Of a stretch of DNA of 64,000 nt, positions 9,476 to 18,323 are shown piece after piece. The stretch comes from Winogradskyella schleiferi (GTDB lineage Bacteria; Bacteroidota; Bacteroidia; Flavobacteriales; Flavobacteriaceae): assembly GCF_013394655.1 (NCBI RefSeq), contig NZ_CP053351.1, positions 3,254,501 to 3,318,500 on the forward strand, written 5' to 3'. A model generated the notes under the pieces. That model was not told the DNA's origin and did not search any database. It worked only from the letters and a program-made list of their open reading frames with translations. Position numbers and translations under genes: made by a program. How positions within the stretch are numbered: the first letter of the stretch is position 1; each line of letters starts with the position of its first letter.

Positions 9476-9830
9476 CCTGTAAAAACTGTCATACCGAACT
9501 AGAAGAATATGATGACTACTTTAAAAATTGCGGTGGTAAAGTGATTAGAAATCGTTTGACATTCAAAAATCTTTTTGAGCATATCAGCGAAACTTTTTTT
9601 AATTACGACAATACACTTTTAAAAACGTTCATTACACTTTTCAGAAAACCTGAAGCCGTTTAGAGATAATAGTTAGAACTTTATTATTCTTTTTTGTTTT
9701 GGGACTAACGCTTTTTATCATCACTATAGTTATGCTATGTGTAATGTACTTTACAGGAGCGTTACAAGAGATGTTTGAAGCTAGCAAAAGAGCGGCCGAA
9801 GAGGCAGCCAAAACTAAATCGGCAAACTAA
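9472..9830 (+). pseudogene. Truncated DUF3667 paralog
   Basis: The ATG at 9472 opens a 63-residue ORF (CKNCHTELEEYDDY..., LLKTFITLFRKPEAV) that matches the N-terminus of the preceding gene and stops at 9663, exactly where the paralog continues into YINGTRKKY. The second ribbon knuckle reads KNCGG, so one Cys has been lost. In another frame, 9690-9830 encodes a hydrophobic helix followed by a charged tail (MFEASKRAAEEAAK), plausibly the old C-terminus. An internal deletion with frameshift explains both pieces. Its end overlaps the convergent ABC gene by 3 bp. Confidence 0.65.
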
Positions 9831-11593
9831 ACCGCTTCAGCCTTCAAAAACTGAACTTCGTACAGGTTTTTATAGTAACCGTTTTCTTGTTTGAGTAATG
9901 ATTTGTGCGTACCAATTTCTACTATTCTGCCAGCATCCATAACAATAATTTTATCAGCTTGTTGAATGGTTGCCAATCTGTGCGCTATTACAATAGAAGT
10001 TCGTCCTTCCGTTATTTTATCGGTTGCATCTTGTATTAATTGTTCCGAATACGAATCTACTGAAGATGTCGCTTCATCTAAAATTAAAATACTTGGATTA
10101 GTCACATAAGCTCTTAAAAAGGAAATCAATTGGCGTTGACCAGAGGACAACATTACACCGCGTTCTTTCACATTATAATGATAACCATTTGGAAGACTTG
10201 AAATAAACTCATGTATGCCAATGGCTTTGGCTGCACTTACCACATCATCTTCCGTAATATCGTCGTTATTTAATGTAATATTATTCAGAATGGTATCTGC
10301 AAATAAAAACACATCTTGAAGTACAACTGCAATCTGGTTTCTTAGTGAACTCAATGTCATTTCTTTAATGTCTGTATCATCAACTTTTATAATTCCCGAA
10401 TTGATTTCGTAAAAACGATTCAATAAATTAATGATGGTCGATTTTCCTGCTCCTGTCGCTCCAACAATAGCAACTGTTTCGCCCGCTTCAACCTGTAAGG
10501 AAACACCTTTTAAGACTTCTTCATCTTTAACATAAGAGAACCGTACATCTTTAAAAGAAATATTACCATTAAAATGTCGAGCTTCAATAGTACCAGAATC
10601 GTCAATATTAGATGTGGTATCCAAAACTTTAAAAACACGGTCTGCGGCCACCATTCCCATTTGCAGCGTGTTGAATTTATTGGCAATTTGATTAAGTGGT
10701 CTAAACAACATAGGAATAAACATGGTGAACGCAATTAAATCTCCTAAGGTTGCTGTTTGACCAACAACTGTATTTATTCCACCATACCAGATCACAGCTC
10801 CCATGGTCAATGACGAAATGAAATCGGCAATAGGAAAGAAAATAGAGTTATACCAAACCGTTTTAAGCCAACCTTTTTTATGGCGCTCGTTAATGGCTTT
10901 AAACTTTTTGTATTCAGTAGCTTCCCTTGTGAATAATTGTAGAATTTTCATTCCTGTCACACGCTCTTGCACAAAGGAATTTAAGTTAGACACCTCAGTT
11001 CTTACATCTTCAAACGCACGTTTCATATACTTTTGAAAAACCTTTGTTGCAAATAAAATAATGGGTAAAGTCACAATAACGATGAGACTCAATTTCCAAT
11101 TCATGTAAAACATAAAACCAGCAACTACCAACATTTTAAGCACATCACTAAATATCATAAATAGGCCTTGACCGAAAATATCCGCAATACGCTCCATATC
11201 TGTGACTGCTCTTGTAATCAATACACCAACCGAAGATTTATCGAAATAAGTCATTTTGAATTTCAGCATGTGTTTAAATAATTTCACGCGAATATCCTTG
11301 ACGACGGATTGTCCTAACCAACTGGCATAATATATGAACAGTAATTGTGAAATTACCTCAAGAATCAACAAGCCAAGCATGATAACCATATACATCACAA
11401 AGCCATTGTATTCTTTATTGGCGATTTTGACATCAATCGCTTCTTTCAAAACGTAAGGTCTTAAGGCTCCGAATAATGCCAGTCCAATAACGCAAACCAA
11501 CGAAATCACAAATACCGTGCGATACGGTTTTATGTACTGCAACAATCGTGTGAACAACGAAACATCAAATATTTTCTTTTCTTTTTCTGTCAT
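9827..11593 (-). CDS. MsbA-like ABC exporter (fused permease-ATPase)
   Basis: A 588-residue half-transporter that dimerises in the inner membrane. Six transmembrane helices lie in about 20-310. The nucleotide-binding domain follows: Walker A GATGAGKST, Q-loop VLQDVFLF, signature LSSGQRQL, Walker B ILILDEATSS with its catalytic Glu, and switch His in IVIAHRLATI. The architecture is that of the MsbA/MdlB lipid and multidrug exporter group; the substrate cannot be told from sequence. It ends convergently against the DUF3667 remnant. Confidence 0.9.
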   Translation of the reverse strand: MTEKEKKIFDVSLFTRLLQYIKPYRTVFVISLVCVIGLALFGALRPYVLKEAIDVKIANKEYNGFVMYMVIMLGLLILEVISQLLFIYYASWLGQSVVKDIRVKLFKHMLKFKMTYFDKSSVGVLITRAVTDMERIADIFGQGLFMIFSDVLKMLVVAGFMFYMNWKLSLIVIVTLPIILFATKVFQKYMKRAFEDVRTEVSNLNSFVQERVTGMKILQLFTREATEYKKFKAINERHKKGWLKTVWYNSIFFPIADFISSLTMGAVIWYGGINTVVGQTATLGDLIAFTMFIPMLFRPLNQIANKFNTLQMGMVAADRVFKVLDTTSNIDDSGTIEARHFNGNISFKDVRFSYVKDEEVLKGVSLQVEAGETVAIVGATGAGKSTIINLLNRFYEINSGIIKVDDTDIKEMTLSSLRNQIAVVLQDVFLFADTILNNITLNNDDITEDDVVSAAKAIGIHEFISSLPNGYHYNVKERGVMLSSGQRQLISFLRAYVTNPSILILDEATSSVDSYSEQLIQDATDKITEGRTSIVIAHRLATIQQADKIIVMDAGRIVEIGTHKSLLKQENGYYKNLYEVQFLKAEAV

Positions 11594-11665
11594 CTTGTGC
11601 CACGACTTGATCGTGGTATCTATTTTCCTGTTAATCGGAAATTTGTTATATGCGATGAATCGCTT

Positions 11666-12409
11666 TTACAGTTTTATACGTTCTGGATAAACTATTTCTG
11701 CCAAATACAAGCCATGTGCAGGCACTGAAAATCCGGCTTCGCTTCTATTTTTTGAAGCTATAATTTGATGCAAATCATTTGCTTTCAATTTTCCTAACCC
11801 TATGTTTACCATGGTTCCGACAATGGCTCTCACCATATTTCTCAAAAAACGATCGGCTTTAATTGTAAAAACAAGTTGCCCTTGTTTCTTTGCCCAAAAC
11901 GCTTCCTTTATGTCACAATTATACGTTTTTACATCGGTATTACTTTTAGAAAAGCATTGAAAATCTTTATACTCAAATAAGATTTTGCAGGCTTTGTTCA
12001 TCGCTTCAACATCTAAAGGCAATTGCACTTGATAGGCAAACTCGTAATCAAAAACATTTTTTGAGGTCGAGATCTTATAATGATAGGTTCTACTCAGCGC
12101 ATCGAACCTAGCGTGTGCCTCAGGTTTTACTTCAAAAATAGAAGTTATGGCAATATCTTTTGGCAAAAAAGAATTCAGCTTATAAATCAAATCTGTTGAT
12201 TCGATTTTATTTTCAAAATCAAAATGCGCAAACATCTGCGATGCATGGACACCTGAATCTGTTCTGCCAGCTCCCATAATTGAGATTTCAGTTTTCAAAA
12301 TAGTGGAAAGCGCTTTTTCCAATACTTCTTGTACAGAAATAGCATTGGGCTGATTTTGCCAACCATGATAGACTTTACCATTAAATGAAAGTTCGATGAA
12401 AAATCGCAA
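11666..12409 (-). CDS. truA: tRNA pseudouridine(38-40) synthase TruA
   Basis: Isomerises uridines 38-40 in the anticodon arm of tRNAs. The catalytic Asp lies in GAGRTDSGVHA. Other family motifs are FDALSRTYHYKI and FTIKADRFLRNMVRAIVGTM. The TTG at 12409 (MRFFIELSFNGKVYHGWQ) matches the usual TruA start; the frame extends upstream to 12457, but those residues are not family-like. Length 247, normal. It lies 72 bp upstream of the ABC exporter on the same strand. Confidence 0.93.
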   Translation of the reverse strand: MRFFIELSFNGKVYHGWQNQPNAISVQEVLEKALSTILKTEISIMGAGRTDSGVHASQMFAHFDFENKIESTDLIYKLNSFLPKDIAITSIFEVKPEAHARFDALSRTYHYKISTSKNVFDYEFAYQVQLPLDVEAMNKACKILFEYKDFQCFSKSNTDVKTYNCDIKEAFWAKKQGQLVFTIKADRFLRNMVRAIVGTMVNIGLGKLKANDLHQIIASKNRSEAGFSVPAHGLYLAEIVYPERIKL

Positions 12410-12606
12410 TAGAAATCTTACTTTTGATGAAGTGCAAAGATACTTTATTCCTGCCAACGCAAGAATCTCATTAACGGAATATTTAGAATTAAGAATATAA
12501 ACTATTTTTGTTTAAGAATTAAGACATTAACAAGATTCCCGATTTCTCGGGAACGAAAAATTAAACTTAACAAAAGTCTTTTCCCTAGGAAAGGATTTAG
12601 GATAGT

Positions 12607-13098
12607 ATGAAAAAAATACTACTATTATCAGATACCCATAGCTACATTGACGATGCTATTCTAAAACATGTAAAACAAGCCGATGAAGTTTGGCATGCTG
12701 GCGATGTTGGCGATTTAAAAGTTACAGATCGCATAAAGAAATTAAAACCATTACGAGCGGTTTATGGCAATATAGATGATGCCAAAGCACGCACTGAGTT
12801 TCCACTCCACAATAGGTTTATGTGCGAAGATATTGATGTATGGATCACGCACATTGGCGGTTATCCACCAAAGTATAACACACGTGTTAGAGAAGAACTG
12901 AACTTAAACCCTCCTGATATTTTTATAACAGGACATTCGCACATCTTAAAAGTGATGCCAGACAAAAAACTAGATTTGTTGCACATGAATCCAGGAGCGG
13001 CTGGTAAGCATGGATTTCATAAGGTAAGAACCATGCTTCGTTTTAAAATTGATGGAAAAAAAATTAATGATTTGGAGGTTATTGAGTTTCAATCCTAA
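12607..13098 (+). CDS. YfcE/MJ0936-type metallophosphoesterase
   Basis: A 163-residue calcineurin-like phosphoesterase. All metal-binding motifs are present: LLSDTHSY (D-x-H), HAGDVGD (G-D), VYGNIDD (G-N), ITHIGGYPP (His) and ITGHSH (G-H-x-H). Related enzymes hydrolyse phosphodiesters with Mn2+ or Ni2+; the natural substrate is unknown. It is transcribed alone, followed by a palindromic repeat and a bidirectional terminator. Confidence 0.88.
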   Translation: MKKILLLSDTHSYIDDAILKHVKQADEVWHAGDVGDLKVTDRIKKLKPLRAVYGNIDDAKARTEFPLHNRFMCEDIDVWITHIGGYPPKYNTRVREELNLNPPDIFITGHSHILKVMPDKKLDLLHMNPGAAGKHGFHKVRTMLRFKIDGKKINDLEVIEFQS

Positions 13099-13103
13099 AT
13101 AAC

Positions 13104-13246
13104 AGCCCGTCCCAACCTTCTCAAAGGGAAGGAGTTCTTACTCGGACGGATAATAGAAATCTGAAAATATTCTTCTAAACATAGACTTTCCGATACTTTT
13201 GCGCAATGCTGAGAGTTCCTTCCCTTTGAGAAGGCTAGGATGGGCT
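13104..13246. repeat. Palindromic repeat unit with 30-bp arms
   Basis: Arms 13104-13133 (AGCCCGTCCCAACCTTCTC, then AAAGGGAAGGA) and 13216-13246 (TCCTTCCCTTTGAGAAGG, then CTAGGATGGGCT) are reverse complements with a few differences. A spacer of about 82 bp separates them and no ORF is inside. It is the same size class as the 7660-7808 unit but differs in sequence, and is related to the half copy before tpiA. Confidence 0.7.
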
Positions 13247-13256
13247 TATTTATTAA

Positions 13257-13285
13257 AAAACCCAAACGGCAGTGTTTGGGTTTTT
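13257..13285. terminator. Bidirectional intrinsic terminator
   Basis: AAAACCCAAACGGCAGTG then TTTGGGTTTTT: a CCCAAAC/GTTTGGG-type stem with A and T tracts on either side. It sits between the convergent phosphoesterase (+) and DUF4293 (-) genes and can serve both. Confidence 0.8.
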
Positions 13286-13307
13286 CACACTAATTAAGAT
13301 TCTAGTT

Positions 13308-13718
13308 TTATCGCAATCGATCTACAGATTTTACGAGATCTTCATCCTTTTTTATAGCCTTGTTAGCCAAGACCAAACACACAATAGAAAAAATAGGAAG
13401 AAGAATCCCAATACCTTTCTCAGAAACGTTAATTTCTCCAGATAAGTTTAGAGATTGATACACAAAAATTCCTAGTAAAATAAAGTTTAATATTATATTA
13501 AGTCGTCCCAAAACGAATTGGGATTTCCTGTCTTTAAATCTAAAAATTGAAATCAAAGATAATAAAGCTGAGCCTAAAAATAAACCTAAATACAAATAAT
13601 TATCTAGTGCATATACTTTTGCTCCTTCATTGTCAGTCCACAAATGAAACACAAATATTAAGCCCGCAGAAATAACAGCAGCTAGAAATAAATATAGGGT
13701 TTGAATGCGTTGAATCAT
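13308..13718 (-). CDS. DUF4293 family membrane protein
   Basis: A 136-residue protein with four transmembrane helices (about 8-25, 40-62, 72-90, 103-122). The start MIQRIQTLYLFLAA and the short basic C-terminus are typical of DUF4293, a Bacteroidota family often encoded beside rho, as here (divergent, 217 bp apart). Function unknown. The intergenic region is AT-rich and probably holds both promoters. Confidence 0.8.
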   Translation of the reverse strand: MIQRIQTLYLFLAAVISAGLIFVFHLWTDNEGAKVYALDNYLYLGLFLGSALLSLISIFRFKDRKSQFVLGRLNIILNFILLGIFVYQSLNLSGEINVSEKGIGILLPIFSIVCLVLANKAIKKDEDLVKSVDRLR

Positions 13719-13935
13719 ATCTTTTACTAAAAAAGTTCTGCAAAATTAGCAGTTTATTTTTTAAAAAGATAGAAATTGTTTTAAAATAAAATCGTATTAT
13801 TGCAATATAAAGAAGTAACATACTGAATTGCATCCTTCTAATCTTCCAAATTAATCTCACTTTTTTTCTTTTTATTTCATTTAGAAAATATTGAATTAAT
13901 AATATCAAAATTATAATACATTATACTACATAAGA

Positions 13936-15648
13936 ATGTTTGAAATTTCTCAGTTAAAAGCTAAAAAACTTCCTGAATTGCAGGAGATAGCAAAACAACT
14001 AAAGGTACCTAAATACCGTACTCAAAAAAAATTAGACTTGGTCTATAAAATTTTAGATTACCAAGCGGCCAATCCTGATGCTGTAAAAACTAAGGTGGCA
14101 ACCGAAACCAAACCAGAGCCAAAACAATCTCAAAGCAAACCGCCTCAAAAGCGCTCTAGAGTTCAGAAAAAGCCTCAAAACGACAAAGATCAAAAAACAA
14201 TGGAGTTTTCTGACAATGACAAAAAAGAGGACACAAAGCCTAAACAGCAAAAGCCTAGAAACGATAAATCGAACAACGATAAGTCTAATGATAAGTCTGC
14301 TAAAGACAACAGGTCTAATGACAAATCGAACAACGATAAATCCAATAAAGAAAAATCGCATCATAATAAAAGTCAGGACAATAAATCCAATGACAAAAAG
14401 GATGACAAAAGACGTTCTAACGACAATAGACAGAACCGTTCTAAAGATAACAATAACAACCGTAACAACAATAACCAAAAGAATAATGGCAACAAGGACA
14501 GCAGAAATCGCTACCGTGAACCAGACTATGAGTTCGATGCCATTATTGAAAGTGAAGGTGTTTTAGACATTATGCAAGATGGTTATGGGTTTTTAAGATC
14601 TTCGGACTACAATTACCTATCATCTCCAGATGATATTTATGTCTCTCAATCCCAAATTAGATTGTTCGGTTTAAAAACAGGTGATACGGTTCTTGGTCAT
14701 GTGCGACCTCCAAAAGAAGGTGAGAAATATTTCCCTTTAATTAAAGTGAGTAAAATTAATGGTCAAAACCCAAATGTGGTTAGAGATAGAGTGGCTTTTG
14801 AGCACTTAACACCGTTATTTCCACAAGAGAAATTCAACATTGCCGAGAAGCAATCGACCATTTCTACACGAATCATGGATTTGTTCTCGCCTATTGGTAA
14901 AGGACAGCGTGGTATGATTGTATCCCAACCAAAAACAGGAAAAACAATGTTACTAAAGGATGTGGCGAATGCTATTGCTGCCAACCATCCTGAAGTTTAT
15001 CAAATGATTTTATTAATTGATGAACGTCCTGAAGAAGTAACAGATATGCAACGTAATGTGCGTGGCGAAGTGATTGCTTCTACTTTTGACAAAGAGGCAC
15101 ACGAGCATGTAAGAATCGCGAATATCGTTTTAGAAAAAGCAAAACGATTGGTAGAATGTGGACACGATGTTGTGATTTTATTAGACTCCATTACACGTTT
15201 GGCGAGAGCTTATAATACCGTTCAACCAGCTTCTGGAAAGATTCTTTCTGGTGGTGTTGACGCTAATGCTTTGCACAAACCTAAACGTTTCTTTGGTGCT
15301 GCTCGTAATATTGAAAATGGTGGTTCATTAACTATAATTGCTACAGCATTGACCGAAACTGGTTCTAAAATGGACGAAGTTATTTTTGAAGAATTTAAAG
15401 GTACAGGTAATATGGAACTGCAGTTAGATCGTAAGATCTCTAACCGTAGAATTTTCCCAGCGATTGATTTAACTTCATCAAGCACAAGACGTGATGATAT
15501 TTTATTGGATGACACAACGATTCAAAGAATGTGGGTAATGCGTAAGTACTTAGCTGACATGAATCCGGTGGAAGCTATGGAATTTATCAATGATCGTTTT
15601 AAGCAAACGAAAAATAATGAAGAGTTTTTGATTTCTATGAATGGCTAA
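13936..15648 (+). CDS. rho: Transcription termination factor Rho
   Basis: Hexameric RNA-dependent ATPase that ends untranslated transcripts. Order: Rho N-terminal domain (1-45, [20 protein letters not shown]), a low-complexity Lys/Asn/Asp/Ser insertion (about 55-195) typical of Bacteroidota Rho, the RNA-binding cold-shock domain (about 200-275, [13 protein letters not shown]), then the ATPase core. Walker A is QPKTGKT (about 331-337) and Walker [13 protein letters not shown], with Q-loop residues in [15 protein letters not shown]. At 570 residues it is longer than E. coli Rho because of the insertion. A strong terminator follows. Confidence 0.97.
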   Translation: MFEISQLKAKKLPELQEIAKQLKVPKYRTQKKLDLVYKILDYQAANPDAVKTKVATETKPEPKQSQSKPPQKRSRVQKKPQNDKDQKTMEFSDNDKKEDTKPKQQKPRNDKSNNDKSNDKSAKDNRSNDKSNNDKSNKEKSHHNKSQDNKSNDKKDDKRRSNDNRQNRSKDNNNNRNNNNQKNNGNKDSRNRYREPDYEFDAIIESEGVLDIMQDGYGFLRSSDYNYLSSPDDIYVSQSQIRLFGLKTGDTVLGHVRPPKEGEKYFPLIKVSKINGQNPNVVRDRVAFEHLTPLFPQEKFNIAEKQSTISTRIMDLFSPIGKGQRGMIVSQPKTGKTMLLKDVANAIAANHPEVYQMILLIDERPEEVTDMQRNVRGEVIASTFDKEAHEHVRIANIVLEKAKRLVECGHDVVILLDSITRLARAYNTVQPASGKILSGGVDANALHKPKRFFGAARNIENGGSLTIIATALTETGSKMDEVIFEEFKGTGNMELQLDRKISNRRIFPAIDLTSSSTRRDDILLDDTTIQRMWVMRKYLADMNPVEAMEFINDRFKQTKNNEEFLISMNG

Positions 15649-15672
15649 AACGCCTCGAAACATATACTACTG

Positions 15673-15706
15673 AAAAACCTTGAATTGATTATTCAAGGTT
15701 TTTTTT
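15673..15706 (+). terminator. Intrinsic terminator of rho
   Basis: A 9-bp stem ACCTTGAAT / ATTCAAGGT with a 5-nt loop, followed by eight T residues, 28 bp after the rho stop codon. Confidence 0.9.
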
Positions 15707-15912
15707 GTTTGTTATTTATTAATATTTAGCCCTCTTGTTATTCTTAAATTTCACACTTAACAAATCACAGAATATTTATTTAGTGCAATTATAACCTATC
15801 GATTATTGTTTGAAATTTAGAAAATTTAATTTCTTAATTTTGATTGAAATCATACTTCTAAGATATTTTTACAATTTATCAATATGTAATAACGGGTGTT
15901 AAAACAACTATA

Positions 15913-16117
15913 ATGAACAAAATTAAACTAATTAAATTCGGTGGCTAGTGTCGGACTTGGTCTTGCGTTCTTAGTTGCTTGCTCTGGTTTTCTCATCATT
16001 TCAGAAAAGTATGAGGGTATCTATGAACGCGGTGTAGGCCTAATTGTTACCTTATGGTTTCTCTATTTAGGATACAATTTGATTAAAATCAGTTATAATC
16101 TAAAAAATCATTCTTAG
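15913..16117 (+). pseudogene. Frameshifted small membrane protein
   Basis: The ATG at 15913 gives MNKIKLIKFGG and stops. The +1 frame continues with two hydrophobic helices (SVGLGLAFLVACSGFLII and VGLIVTLWFLYLGYNLI) to the TAG at 16115. One lost or gained base near 15935-15945 would restore a 68-residue two-helix protein. Alternatively a GTG at 15941 starts an intact 58-residue protein. No family recognised. The rest of 15707-16284 is AT-rich and shows nothing else. Confidence 0.4.
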
Positions 16118-16284
16118 TATTTTTCAAATTCGTACGACGAAAAAGATTAAATGACTCAATTAAAAAGTTATAGAAGTCTAATAATAATTATGTCGTACAT
16201 TAATATATTCACTAAAAATTCGCAGATTCTATTAGTCTAGTTAGATATATCCGTTACAAAATATAATTTTATGTATAAATACTT

Positions 16285-16527
16285 TTGCTTCTTAGCACTA
16301 TACGTCATCTGAATAGTGATTTTGATGCGCTAATTTCTTCGATTCTAATAAATGACAACGCACTGCGATTGAAAACTTTCAATGGCGGATATATAGCATT
16401 AACAGTGGATGATAATAACATTCTAATAACGGATGAACTCTGCAATCAATCGGAAATCATTCAGCCAGACCAAGAAGCTGAGAATGGCGTAGTTCATGGA
16501 ATTTCTGAAGTGTTGATTCCCCAATAA
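16285..16527 (+). pseudogene. Fasciclin-domain remnant
   Basis: An 80-residue reading frame with no good start codon (TTG at 16285). Its end resembles the C-terminal half of a fasciclin (FAS1) domain: LKTFNGGYIALTVDDN then NGVVHGISEVLIP, as in the family's NGVIHVIDxVLLP. A full FAS1 domain is about 130 residues with a signal peptide, so this is a decayed 3' fragment. Confidence 0.5.
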
Positions 16528-16965
16528 ATATTAAAAATCTTTTTTAAAAAAGGTTGAATAATATATTTTCTAATGGCTTTGTGCTGTTATACTTCGCGGA
16601 AGCTTATGATGCAATCATCGGTGAACATGCTTAAAGATCTATATAGAGCCGGCATAATTATCTTGAAAGGAATTGACCGATATTTCTATCTACTTTTTAT
16701 AATAGCATTTTCGATAAAGCTATTTTAATAATGGAATTATATAGCTTTTGAAAAATTAAATTAGAGTTAAATTTGAAAAGTTATGAAACATCCAGATTCA
16801 AGCAATCCAAACGCCAAACACGTATTAGATTTTTTACAACTATATCTGCAAAATTGTTATACTGAAAACTTCCGAGTGCGGACAACAATAAGTTAATAGC
16901 TTCACAGAAGGATTCCGAATTTTCGCCTTCGCAAGTTAAAATTGTAGCTAAAGTGAGATACTATT
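16528..16965. other. Degenerate region without an intact gene
   Basis: Short interrupted frames only. One starts at the ATG at 16783 (MKHPDSSNPNAKHVLDF) and stops after 37 codons; its sequence is not recognised. Together with the flanking fragments this looks like a decaying remnant of earlier genes. No promoter, repeat or RNA gene is visible. Confidence 0.45.
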
Positions 16966-17187
16966 AAAGATAAACTCATCTGTTCTTTTGGTGATGCAGA
17001 AAATGATCTTAACCTATTTGAAGTAGCAAACACTCCTATTGCTATGAAAAATGCTCAACCTAAACTAATTTCAAAATCTGATTATGCTAACACTCGCAAC
17101 TATTATGAAGGTGTTGAAGGAAGATCTGAGTTATTTTTATCAAAAAATCCAATAAGCGAATTAAGCCTTTTACCTCTTTGCACATAA
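16966..17187 (+). pseudogene. Remnant of a Cof-type HAD phosphatase
   Basis: The frame KDKLICSFGDAENDLNLF then EVANTPIAMKNAQPKLI carries the HAD motif IV (GDxxND) and the following VAxxxIAMxNA segment of Cof-type sugar-phosphate phosphatases. It is the C-terminal 70 residues only; motifs I-III are missing and no start is present. It lies convergent to the fructokinase, so it may once have been part of the sugar locus. Confidence 0.6.
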
Positions 17188-17241
17188 TTTGGATGATATT
17201 GAATTTTCTAAATCCTTGAATTAATACAAATCTAACCTTTT

Positions 17242-18123
17242 TTAAGGATTCATAAAACTATGAATATCTGAGAGTGTTAATTTAGGGTTCGCTCCTTCGT
17301 TTTGAGCCACCAAAGCACCGACAGCACATGCAAAATTAATAGCGTCTTGTGGAGTACTTTTGTTTAATAATTGGCTAATAAGTGATCCCAAAAAGGAATC
17401 TCCAGCTCCAACTGTATCTATGACTTTTATTTGAAACCCACTATTGTAAAATAGTTTATCATTGTAGAATAATACAGCTCCGTGCGGTCCTTTAGTAACA
17501 CAAATATGTTTTGTATTCGTCTTATCACTTATGTATTTTAAATTTTGTTCTAAAGAGTTATATTTAGAACCCAAATACTTGCTTACCTCAAAAAGCTCAT
17601 CATCATTAAACTTTATGAAATCTGCTTTTTTCATAAGATGAAACAATACTTCTTTCGTATAATAAGGTGCTCTTAAATTAAGGTCGAAAATTTTATAATT
17701 AGCAAGCTCAATAAGCTCATACAATGTTTTTTTGGAAGTGTCATCTCTAGCAACCAAACTTCCGAATACAAATGCATCTGCCTTTTTTACAGCAGTTTTA
17801 GAAGCTTCTGTTACGATTATTTTATCCCATGCACGAGGATATTTAATGTTATAAGATGCTGAACCTTTATCATTTAACATCACTTTTACTTTCCCGGTTT
17901 TATATTTGCTAAGTACTTGAATACAACTCATATTTATACCATAATCTTTAAGGTATTGGATAATTTTAGCTCCACTTTCACCTTTCCCAATAGCGCTAAT
18001 CATTGCTACATCATGATCAAATGATTGTAATCTGCTTGCTACATTTAAAGGCGCACCTCCTATTTTTTTATGGGTTGGAAACACATCCCATAACACTTCT
18101 CCAAAACATACTATTCTAGCCAT
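17242..18123 (-). CDS. PfkB-family carbohydrate kinase, probable fructokinase
   Basis: Phosphorylates a sugar, most likely the fructose released by the GH32 enzymes encoded upstream. Length 293 from the ATG at 18123 (MARIVCFGEVLWD). PfkB signatures: KIGGAPLNVASRL near the N-terminus (GG sugar-binding motif) and VDTVGAGDSFLGSLI near residue 250, with the catalytic Asp and anion hole. It is last in the fructan operon on the minus strand. Two hairpins lie between it and the DUF4960 gene, so its expression may be set separately. The upstream in-frame extension to 18186 runs through a hairpin and is not coding. Confidence 0.88.
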   Translation of the reverse strand: MARIVCFGEVLWDVFPTHKKIGGAPLNVASRLQSFDHDVAMISAIGKGESGAKIIQYLKDYGINMSCIQVLSKYKTGKVKVMLNDKGSASYNIKYPRAWDKIIVTEASKTAVKKADAFVFGSLVARDDTSKKTLYELIELANYKIFDLNLRAPYYTKEVLFHLMKKADFIKFNDDELFEVSKYLGSKYNSLEQNLKYISDKTNTKHICVTKGPHGAVLFYNDKLFYNSGFQIKVIDTVGAGDSFLGSLISQLLNKSTPQDAINFACAVGALVAQNEGANPKLTLSDIHSFMNP

Positions 18124-18144
18124 AATATTTCTTTTTAAAAAAAT

Positions 18145-18176
18145 CCCAGAAGTAGTTAAATTTAACTTCTTCTGGG
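18145..18176 (-). terminator. Hairpin just upstream of fructokinase
   Basis: CCCAGAAG..AGTTAAATTTAACT..CTTCTGGG is a 15-16 bp stem with one mismatch. On the minus strand it is followed by T7, then AAAAGAAATATT and the fructokinase ATG 22 bp away. It has the form of an intrinsic terminator or attenuator in the leader. It shares the CCAGAAG/CTTCTGG stem base with the hairpin at 21592-21625. Confidence 0.7.
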
Positions 18177-18283
18177 AAAAATTCAACTAAAATAAACACT
18201 AACTCAAATATTTATTTTTTTCTATTTTATAATTTAATAACTCTTTAGTATTTTCATCCAAAGTTTTAAAATATAATTTTAAC

Positions 18284-18313
18284 AATGGCAGTGTATTCTA
18301 ATACACTGCTATT
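18284..18313 (-). terminator. Terminator-like hairpin after the DUF4960 gene
   Basis: Two 14-base arms, AATGGCAGTGTATT and AATACACTGCTATT, pair with one mismatch around a 2-nt loop. The hairpin lies 11 bp beyond the DUF4960 stop on the minus strand and leads into an AT-rich tract. Confidence 0.7.
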
Positions 18314-18323
18314 AAAAATTTTA

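Noticed and set aside
14053..14566. ORFs on both strands inside rho
   Set aside because: They are shadows of the repetitive AAC/GAT/AAA-rich insertion of Rho.
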